The position numbers were made by a program, and so were the translations under genes. Under the pieces are notes generated by a model, which saw only the letters and a list, made by a program, of their open reading frames with translations, did not search any database and was not told where the DNA came from. Source: DATKGN01 sp964385705 (lineage in GTDB: Bacteria; Patescibacteriota; Microgenomatia; UBA10105; UBA927). Taken from it: DNA of 14,598 nucleotides. The DNA lies in assembly GCA_964385705.1 (NCBI GenBank), contig CAYLQG010000039.1, positions 1 to 14,598 on the forward strand. The letters are read 5' to 3'. Below are positions 7,003 to 13,681 of this stretch, piece after piece (position 1 is the first letter of the stretch; each line of letters starts with the position of its first letter).

Positions 7003-10000
7003 AAAATAATTATCTGACCGGTTTCAGGGTTTTTTATGGCAAGCTCATGACCAAGCTGAATTCTTTCGGGGCCAAAAAGCCTCCGTTTCATCTTCCTAAA
7101 AAAATTGCCGGTTACAAACTGGTGAGGGAGTACGGGGCGACCAACCAGCGGACAAACGGCGGCACAGGAGAATATATCAAAAATGGGGTTTCTTATGTCG
7201 TGAAGCAGCATACATTTACAAGAACCGATCTTGATCTTGTCTACATGCAGAACGAGATTGCGATGCTCCGTCTTTTCGCTCCATTCAGTGAGTTTGATAA
7301 AACGAAGGATATGGCGACCGTTCCGAAATTAATCGAAGTTATCGAGAAAGAACACAGCCTCACCGTCGTTATTGAAAAAGTTCCTGGCAGTCATCTCGAG
7401 CTGGCTTCTGAGGATAAAAAAACTCCGGTTCTTAATACGAGCCTGCGAACACTCTCGGAGATGAGCGGTCGTATTCCGGAATCAGAGCTTGTCAAAATAC
7501 CGCACCGCGGACCGGCATCCTACGCCGCGACATTTGCGATGTTGTTTATACAGGCCGTCATGAAAGAAAAGAACATGTTCCCGGTGTACTTCCGGCTTTT
7601 TATTGCTTTCTGGAAGAATTTTATAGCTGCCTATGCGGTGAACCCCATGCCGCTTGCCCTCTCCCACCGGGATCTTTCGTCAATAAATATCATGTATGAC
7701 GAGAAGAGCGGCCGCATTACATTAATAGATCTCGAAAATTTCGTTTTTACCGATTCGCTCTTTGATCTTGCAACCATCGCAAAAGCGTACGACCGCGAGA
7801 TGTCAAAAAGTACGATGCTTGCATTCCTGCGCGCGAATCTAAAAAACTATAATGAAATAGCGAGATTTCTGGCCCTAAATATTTTCTTTACTTTTCAGAC
7901 GCTCGCCCTCGGCAACCCCGCAAAGCCCTGGTATCAGGAGGGGAAGCGCTATCTCGCGACGCTCAGTGCATTTCTAATTCCTGAATTATCACCGCACAAG
8001 CGCGTTACGGAACGCGTAAACCTTGCTGCGCTTTCCTTCATTCATCGGATTTTAACCCACAGGCCGGATCTTGGAAGCTCGAAGAAGTCCTCTACGATCC
8101 TTTGTTACCACTCAGTTGACGACGGCGGATGGCGCTGGTCCACAAAGGTGGCAGACTTTGAAAGCCAGATGCAGTATCTCAAGGAATATATCGTCCCAAT
8201 TGACACACTCGCATCCAATCCGCCGAAACCGGGATTTGCCATAAGCTTCGACGACGGCTATGAAGACGTCTACCAACATGCGTTTCCGGTTCTTAAGAAA
8301 ATCGGTAAGACTGCATGCGTATTTATGATAGGGGATCCGGGGCACGCTGACCGGAGTGAACTTGCAAACAACAAAAATTTCCTGACTATCTCCCAACTCA
8401 GGGAACTTCACGCGGCAGGTTGGGAAATCGGATTTCATACACAAACGCACTGCGATCTGAGGAAACTTACGGACAGCGAACTGGAGGCCGAAATCAGTGA
8501 TGGGAAAAAGAAGCTTGAAGAAAAATTGGGCTTTACCGTCCGATACTTTGCTTACCCGCGTGGTTTAAGTTCAAAACGGATCATTGATGCCGTGATGCGC
8601 GCAGGATTTGAAGCGGCATTCACGATAGACGGCCCGAGAGAGCGGGGAGAAAAACCGTATACACTGAGCCGCCTCTCGGTCGAAGGCACGTATTCATTCG
8701 ATCAATTTACGGCCCTCGTTTCTCCGATGGGTCAGCTCATGACAAAATTCTATATAAAAACGCTGGAACTGAAGGAAGCCATCCAGTACTGGCTGCTTAC
8801 TAAATATATCCCCAAAGCAGGCAGGCATACCGGCCGCTTTACGTTTGTCTATCAGGCGCTGTTTGCCCTGTTTGTCGCAGTCATTTTGGCCCTCACATTA
8901 CGTGGTCTTCCGGGCAATCCGACCCCCTCAGCCATGAATACAATTGCATGGACGGATAACGGCCCGTTCGAACTTTCTCCGGAACGCGGACGATTTGCTC
9001 TTGCGTATAGTATGTTCGAGCAAAAATCGTTTTATTTTTCCCTCCCGATTGCCCGTTTCACGACTCCGGATTTAGGCTACATCCATAATCATTATGTCTC
9101 GCTTTTCGCTCCGCTCGTTTCATTCCTTATTATCCCGGGCTACGCCATCGGCAAGTCACTGGGCGACTCGCAGGTGGGGGCCTATGCAGTCATCGCGCTA
9201 TTCGCATTCCTTAACGTCCTCCTCATACAGAAGATCGCCAAAAAACTGGGCGCAAGCCCAATCGCTGGAGCAATCGCAGGATTTGCGTTCCTCTTCGGCA
9301 CGCCGTCGTTTGCCTACGGCGTATCACTCTATCAGCATCACATTTCAACATTCCTCATACTCGCAAGTCTTTATCTCTTAATCGCCTTCGACAGTTTCTG
9401 GTCCATGGCACTTATCTGGCTCCTAATCGCGCTCTCCATCCCGCTTGATTATCCGAACCTGTTCCTCATGATGCCGATCGGGATAGCCGCCCTCGGCCGG
9501 ATTCTCATTGTGAGCGATGAACTCTACGTCGTAAAATTCAGACTACTTGCCGTCCGTATTCTGACGTTCGGCGCGGCTGTAATCCCGCTCGCGTTGTTTC
9601 TCTGGTTTAACAAGATTTCCTACGGCAACCCTTTGCAGCTCTCGGGCGGTGTCACGGCGGTACAAGCGATCGGCGCCGATGGCAAACCTGAACGTTCTCC
9701 GCTTCTTAAGCCCGAGGATAAGCAGATCGCGCCCGATACCAAGCCGGATACACGGTCAGTCGTTGCGTTCTTTGATACGAGAAACGCGATAAACGGACTT
9801 TATATCATACTTCTTAGCCCTGACCGCGGGATGGTCACGTACGCACCCATCGTCCTTCTCGGTCTCATCGGCGCGTGGCTTCTTTATAAGCAAAAAAACA
9901 AATATGTTATCGTCATCATCGGTATCATTCTTGCAGACCTTATCCTTTACGTGCTCTGGGGCGATCCGTGGGGTGGCTGGGCGTTCGGTGCTCGGTATAT

Positions 10001-10382
10001 GATCCCTGCGTATGCCATCCTGGCACTCCTTCTTGCCGTCGTCATCACCAAGTGGCAGCATAAAACACTCCTCCATATTATTATTTTCGGCGTTCTGACC
10101 TACTCGATTATCGTCAATACCGCGGGCGCCCTTACCTCCAACAGAAATCCGCCGCTTGTCGAGGTCCTGAGCCTTGAAGCGCAGAGCCACCGCGAGGAAA
10201 AGTATACCTATACGAGGAACCTCGATGAATTGAAAAACGGGGTGTCAAAATCTTTCTTTTTCCAGGCGTACGCGGAGAAGAAGATGACGGCGTGGAAATA
10301 TTATCTCCTGATTGCGGGGGAACTCATTATCGTCGCATTTGTCCTGTCTATGGCCGCACGGCTTATTACGGTCAAAAAATAA
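6999..10382 (+). CDS. Tripartite fusion: APH-like kinase, CE4 polysaccharide deacetylase, GT-C membrane glycosyltransferase
   Basis: A single 1127-residue frame with three modules. Residues 50-330 resemble APH/CotS-type small-molecule kinases: K69 (VVKQ) as ATP lysine, the catalytic loop HRDLSSINIM with D225 and N230, and metal-binding D244 in IDLEN. All expected catalytic residues are present. Residues 365-570 form a NodB-type CE4 deacetylase: CYHS with H371, SFDDGYED with D418 (base) and D419 (metal), HTQTH with H480 and H484 (metal), and AYPRG with R521. From residue 615 to the end there are about twelve hydrophobic segments of a GT-C enzyme, with an acidic first-loop motif ERGR (E662) and a GGWAFGARY segment near the end. 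No signal peptide precedes the kinase, so the first two modules should be cytoplasmic, while GT-C active sites face outward. Inferred role: phosphorylation and deacetylation of a sugar or lipid-linked sugar before transfer. The substrate is unknown. The start overlaps the previous stop (ATGA). Confidence 0.85.
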   Translation: MKNNYLTGFRVFYGKLMTKLNSFGAKKPPFHLPKKIAGYKLVREYGATNQRTNGGTGEYIKNGVSYVVKQHTFTRTDLDLVYMQNEIAMLRLFAPFSEFDKTKDMATVPKLIEVIEKEHSLTVVIEKVPGSHLELASEDKKTPVLNTSLRTLSEMSGRIPESELVKIPHRGPASYAATFAMLFIQAVMKEKNMFPVYFRLFIAFWKNFIAAYAVNPMPLALSHRDLSSINIMYDEKSGRITLIDLENFVFTDSLFDLATIAKAYDREMSKSTMLAFLRANLKNYNEIARFLALNIFFTFQTLALGNPAKPWYQEGKRYLATLSAFLIPELSPHKRVTERVNLAALSFIHRILTHRPDLGSSKKSSTILCYHSVDDGGWRWSTKVADFESQMQYLKEYIVPIDTLASNPPKPGFAISFDDGYEDVYQHAFPVLKKIGKTACVFMIGDPGHADRSELANNKNFLTISQLRELHAAGWEIGFHTQTHCDLRKLTDSELEAEISDGKKKLEEKLGFTVRYFAYPRGLSSKRIIDAVMRAGFEAAFTIDGPRERGEKPYTLSRLSVEGTYSFDQFTALVSPMGQLMTKFYIKTLELKEAIQYWLLTKYIPKAGRHTGRFTFVYQALFALFVAVILALTLRGLPGNPTPSAMNTIAWTDNGPFELSPERGRFALAYSMFEQKSFYFSLPIARFTTPDLGYIHNHYVSLFAPLVSFLIIPGYAIGKSLGDSQVGAYAVIALFAFLNVLLIQKIAKKLGASPIAGAIAGFAFLFGTPSFAYGVSLYQHHISTFLILASLYLLIAFDSFWSMALIWLLIALSIPLDYPNLFLMMPIGIAALGRILIVSDELYVVKFRLLAVRILTFGAAVIPLALFLWFNKISYGNPLQLSGGVTAVQAIGADGKPERSPLLKPEDKQIAPDTKPDTRSVVAFFDTRNAINGLYIILLSPDRGMVTYAPIVLLGLIGAWLLYKQKNKYVIVIIGIILADLILYVLWGDPWGGWAFGARYMIPAYAILALLLAVVITKWQHKTLLHIIIFGVLTYSIIVNTAGALTSNRNPPLVEVLSLEAQSHREEKYTYTRNLDELKNGVSKSFFFQAYAEKKMTAWKYYLLIAGELIIVAFVLSMAARLITVKK

Positions 10383-10383
10383 T

Positions 10384-12018
10384 ATGAAAAACGAATCGAA
10401 AAATTTCGGCACTATTGAATGGAAAATCCCGAAACGGCTTATTAACCGCGTTTATGAATTTTTCCTTCACATAGAGCCTTTGGTGTATCTCATCGGCCTG
10501 GCATTTTTATCCGTTCTTTATTTCATCGTGTTCTATAAGAATGGACTGGGACTCTCCTACAATGATGCAAGAAGCCACCTGGATATCGGACGGCGTGTTG
10601 TTGAAGGATTGAAGCCCGGTCTCGCGCAACTGGGGAGCGTCTGGTTGCCTCTTAATCACGTACTTATGATTCCGACTATCTGGAACAACTGGATGTGGCA
10701 TAGCGGTCTTGCAGGCGCCCTCCAATCAATGGCGGGATTCGTCGTTACCGGCTACGTCATCTACCTCATATTGAAGGAACTCAATGTCGGCCTACTCGGC
10801 CGTTTGGTCGGCGTTGCCGTGTTTGCCGCAAACCTGAACGTCCTCTATCTGCAGTCGACCGCCATGACCGAGCTTCTCCTTATCGCAACGATGACGATCG
10901 GCGTCTACGAACTCATCATGTGGCATAAAGATGACAACACGCTCCACCTCATCAAATCGGCCTTCTGGATTATGCTTTCGACGCTCACCCGCTACGACGG
11001 ATGGTTCCTCTTGGGCTACGCGTGTGTGCTCGTTATGATTCAGGCCTGGCGGAAAAAGGGGTACCGCGCCATTGAGGGCGTCGCGGTCTTATTTTTAACT
11101 CTTGGCGGCCTCGGTATCGTTCTTTGGATCCTATGGAATCTCCTTATTTTTAAGGATCCTTTGTACTTTATTCTCGGCCCGTTCTCGGCACATGCCCAGC
11201 AGATGACGATGAAGGCGGCGGGAGTTCTCTATACGGAACACAACCTGAAATTATCGGTCCAGTCATTCATGTATGCATTCTTTTATAACAGCTATACTAT
11301 CCCGGCGCTTATCAGCTTTATCGGGGCCGTCGTCCTCTGGTTTGATAAAAAAATATCGCTTTCCGTCAGGATAAGTACGTCTGCGCTCTTTGCCCCGCTC
11401 TTATTTAACATTATCGCTCTTTACTTCGGATTCTCGGTTCTTTTTATCCAGGGGATTATCGGTGGCACATGGTTTAACGTCCGTTACGGGATTCTCCTCA
11501 TGCCCACCGTCGCTATATTTATCGGCTACCTCGTGGGCAAAGTTCCAAGATTCCGCGGGCTTATCATTCTTATCCTCTGTTTCGTCCTCTTTTTCGCCCT
11601 CGCGAATAAAGATGCTGTGACAATTGACGACGCGCGCGTGGGAAGTAGCCAGAAAAACGTTTCGCAGGTGTCGGGGTATCTTCACAAAAATGCGCTCAAC
11701 CAGACGGGATTTATCCTCATCTCGGCAGCCTCGCACGACGCCATCATATTCTCGTCAGGCTTACCGATGAGCCGCTTCATCCACGAGGGGACTGGACTCT
11801 ATTGGAAGGATGCCACAACTATACCTGACCGCTGGGCCCGCTGGATCGTCATGAGGACCTATGATGACAATGACCTTACCTGGAAGGCGGTCAGCCGCAC
11901 TCCGGGTTTTAAGCGCTACCACAAGGTCGCGGCATACCCATTCGCCGACGTCTATGAGCTCGACAGCCAGTATCTCGGCCAGCTCAATACAACGGCCTCA
12001 CTCGGCAAACAGAAGTAG
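10384..12018 (+). CDS. Polytopic GT-C/PMT-like membrane glycosyltransferase
   Basis: A 544-residue membrane protein with about ten hydrophobic segments and a C-terminal, probably extracytoplasmic, region of roughly 140 residues. The loop after the first helix reads YNDARSHLDIGRRVV, followed by a PGLAQLGSVWLPL block. An acidic residue here (D61) is where GT-C enzymes of the PMT/ArnT type place their catalytic acid. LTRYDGW lies in a later helix hairpin. Such enzymes transfer sugars from polyprenyl-phosphate donors to acceptors outside the membrane. Start ATG 10384 is 1 nt past the previous stop. A longer frame from a TTG at 10312 would overlap the upstream coding sequence by 71 nt and is unlikely. 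No good ribosome site is visible. The gene closes the tightly packed run that begins at position 2. The substrate is unknown, and the family call rests on topology and the first-loop motif. Confidence 0.8.
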   Translation: MKNESKNFGTIEWKIPKRLINRVYEFFLHIEPLVYLIGLAFLSVLYFIVFYKNGLGLSYNDARSHLDIGRRVVEGLKPGLAQLGSVWLPLNHVLMIPTIWNNWMWHSGLAGALQSMAGFVVTGYVIYLILKELNVGLLGRLVGVAVFAANLNVLYLQSTAMTELLLIATMTIGVYELIMWHKDDNTLHLIKSAFWIMLSTLTRYDGWFLLGYACVLVMIQAWRKKGYRAIEGVAVLFLTLGGLGIVLWILWNLLIFKDPLYFILGPFSAHAQQMTMKAAGVLYTEHNLKLSVQSFMYAFFYNSYTIPALISFIGAVVLWFDKKISLSVRISTSALFAPLLFNIIALYFGFSVLFIQGIIGGTWFNVRYGILLMPTVAIFIGYLVGKVPRFRGLIILILCFVLFFALANKDAVTIDDARVGSSQKNVSQVSGYLHKNALNQTGFILISAASHDAIIFSSGLPMSRFIHEGTGLYWKDATTIPDRWARWIVMRTYDDNDLTWKAVSRTPGFKRYHKVAAYPFADVYELDSQYLGQLNTTASLGKQK

Positions 12019-12087
12019 ACGCACATTCATCAATGTATGATACCTTTAACATATATGTAATATATGTTACAGTGAGTACCTCGATTA
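12019..12087. other. Intergenic gap, the longest non-coding stretch in the window
   Basis: A 69-nt AT-rich spacer between the packed operon and the processive-type GT2. It contains a palindrome (12047-12069) and a weak ribosome site, AGTGAG at 12071-12076, 11 nt before ATG 12088. TAATAT at 12058-12063 could be a poor -10 element (4 of 6 consensus bases), but no matching -35 was found, so I do not call a promoter. No terminator is visible. Confidence 0.6.
12047..12069. repeat. AT-rich 10-bp inverted repeat, possible operator
   Basis: The arms TAACATATAT and ATATATGTTA are perfect reverse complements around a 3-nt centre, GTA. The site lies 19 nt upstream of ATG 12088, in the only real gap of the window. 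It could be a dimeric-regulator binding site or a weak RNA hairpin. It lacks a GC-rich stem and a following T-run, so it is not a standard Rho-independent terminator. Chance occurrence in AT-rich DNA is possible, though ten paired bases make it notable. Confidence 0.45.
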
Positions 12088-13668
12088 ATGAATAACTCGT
12101 CTGCTCCGAAACCGTTTACCCCAGAAGAGGTGCTCAGTGAAGGTGGAAATGGATTTTGGTTTGGAAAACATAAATTTATCCACCATTCCGATTTGCATCA
12201 TCGGGATACTGCTTTTTTTCGCATCAATACAGCGCAATTAGGATACATATCCTGTGCTGTCACAGTACTGGGCATGGGACTTTATATCAATTGGCATTTG
12301 ACACTCATTATCATTGTAGCCATGCTTACGGTTTTATATTTCGCTGATCTCCTTTTCAATTTATTTCTGATTATAAGGAGCTTTCAAAAGTCTCCTGAAA
12401 TCCATATAGCCGATGAAGATATTGTGAGGAATAATACTGACTGGCCGACCTACAGCATTTTATGTCCTCTATACCGCGAATCACACGTTCTCCCGCAATT
12501 CGTTACGGCGATGAGTAAAATGGATTATCCTAAAGGTAAACTTGAGGTTCTCCTTCTTTTAGAAGAAGACGATAAAGAAACCATAAAAGTAGTAAATCAG
12601 ATAAGACTGCCGGATTATTTTAGAACCTATATCGTGCCGGAATCACAACCCAAAACAAAGCCGAAAGCATGCAATTACGGACTTACGAAAGCAGTGGGGG
12701 AGTATTGTGTTATCTATGACGCCGAGGACATCCCTGACCCCAGACAGTTAAAACAAGCTGTTGTCGCGTTTGAGAAGTCGTCACCCGATATTATCTGCAT
12801 CCAGGCGAAACTTAACTTTTATAATCCGCATCAGAACGTACTCACGCGCATATTTACCGCAGAGTATTCGCTGTGGTTTGATCTCGTCCTCACGGGCCTG
12901 CAATCGATTAATGCGCCGATTCCTCTGGGTGGCACAAGCAACCATTTCAGAAGCCGCGATTTGCGGAAGCTCAAAGCCTGGGACCCGTTTAACGTGACGG
13001 AGGATTGTGATTTAGGAATCAGATTAATTAAGCATGGTTATCATACGGCGATTATCGACTCCGTAACGCTTGAGGAAGCAAACAGTTCATCCATTAACTG
13101 GTTCAGGCAAAGGACCCGTTGGATCAAAGGGTATATGCAGACGTACCTCGTTCACATGAGAAGGCCGAAAGAATTCTTTGCGTCACGCGAGAAGACCCAC
13201 ATCATCACGTTTCAGCTGGTCGTCGGCGGGAAAATCCTCTCGATGTTTATTAACCCGTTCATGTGGGCGGTGACCATAAGTTACTTCGTTCTTCGTGCCC
13301 GCCTGGGGCCCCTCATCGAATCGTTTTACCCGATGCCGGTTCTCTATATGGGCGCCTTCTCCCTCGTCTTCGGTAACTTTCTCTACCTCTACTATTATAT
13401 GATCGGATGTGCCAAGCGTGGGCAGGACGATATTATTAAATACGTTCTTTTGGTGCCGTTTTATTGGCTTGCGATGAGCGTAGCCGCTTGGATTGCTTCG
13501 ATACAATTTCTTATAAAACCGCATCACTGGTCAAAAACTATTCATGGGCTCCATCTCACACACATCCAAGGACTTTCAGAAACCAAGCAGAGAGTCGGCC
13601 GAGAACTACTGGACGCGACAATAATTGACCTCCCAATTGTGCCTCTCGCATTCACTATCGAAACATAA
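12088..13668 (+). CDS. Membrane-bound processive-type GT2 glycosyltransferase (cellulose synthase/XagB-like)
   Basis: A 526-residue protein. Two hydrophobic segments lie near residues 50-95, a GT-A catalytic domain from about residue 125 to 360, and three or four membrane segments at the C-terminus. Catalytic landmarks are DAED (D211 and D214), TED (304-306) and QRTRW (Q341, R344, W345), the QxxRW signature of processive beta-glycan synthases such as cellulose, hyaluronan and related exopolysaccharide enzymes. The KPHHWSKTIHG ending also recurs in XagB-like members. A role in synthesising and extruding a polymer, or adding a sugar to a lipid, is therefore inferred. No PilZ domain is present, so c-di-GMP control is not indicated. 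The first third of the gene is AT-richer (about 39% GC over 12121-12480) than its 3' part (about 50% over 13201-13440). It lies after a palindrome-bearing gap and may form its own transcription unit. Confidence 0.85.
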   Translation: MNNSSAPKPFTPEEVLSEGGNGFWFGKHKFIHHSDLHHRDTAFFRINTAQLGYISCAVTVLGMGLYINWHLTLIIIVAMLTVLYFADLLFNLFLIIRSFQKSPEIHIADEDIVRNNTDWPTYSILCPLYRESHVLPQFVTAMSKMDYPKGKLEVLLLLEEDDKETIKVVNQIRLPDYFRTYIVPESQPKTKPKACNYGLTKAVGEYCVIYDAEDIPDPRQLKQAVVAFEKSSPDIICIQAKLNFYNPHQNVLTRIFTAEYSLWFDLVLTGLQSINAPIPLGGTSNHFRSRDLRKLKAWDPFNVTEDCDLGIRLIKHGYHTAIIDSVTLEEANSSSINWFRQRTRWIKGYMQTYLVHMRRPKEFFASREKTHIITFQLVVGGKILSMFINPFMWAVTISYFVLRARLGPLIESFYPMPVLYMGAFSLVFGNFLYLYYYMIGCAKRGQDDIIKYVLLVPFYWLAMSVAAWIASIQFLIKPHHWSKTIHGLHLTHIQGLSETKQRVGRELLDATIIDLPIVPLAFTIET

Positions 13669-13669
13669 A

Positions 13670-13675
13670 TATAAT
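13670..13675 (+). promoter_or_regulatory. Candidate -10 element (TATAAT) for a possibly leaderless transcript
   Basis: A perfect TATAAT lies between the GT2 stop and ATG 13682. With usual -10 to +1 spacing, transcription would begin at or next to the A of the ATG, giving a leaderless mRNA. No Shine-Dalgarno site is visible in the 13-nt gap. No -35 hexamer sits at 16-18 nt, and the region is an AT repeat, so chance is quite possible. Confidence 0.3.
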
Positions 13676-13681
13676 ATATAT

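Noticed and set aside
6852..7211. Minus-strand open frame of 119 codons across the 6100/6999 gene junction
   Set aside because: It has no domain or start signal, and both overlapping plus-strand genes are well supported.
9756..10190. Minus-strand open frame of 144 codons
   Set aside because: It is antisense to the membrane module of the fusion. Its charged, low-complexity composition is what antisense of hydrophobic helices gives.
6999..10382. The long fusion as an assembly artefact
   Set aside because: No frame break or internal ribosome site appears at either junction, and linker residues run smoothly between modules. It is kept as real, though only reads can prove it.
10312..10383. Upstream TTG start for the GT-C gene at 10384
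   Set aside because: It would overlap the preceding coding sequence by 71 nt; ATG 10384 follows the stop directly, as at the other junctions.
12047..12069. Palindrome read as a Rho-independent terminator
   Set aside because: The stem is almost all A/T with a 3-nt loop, and no T-run follows.
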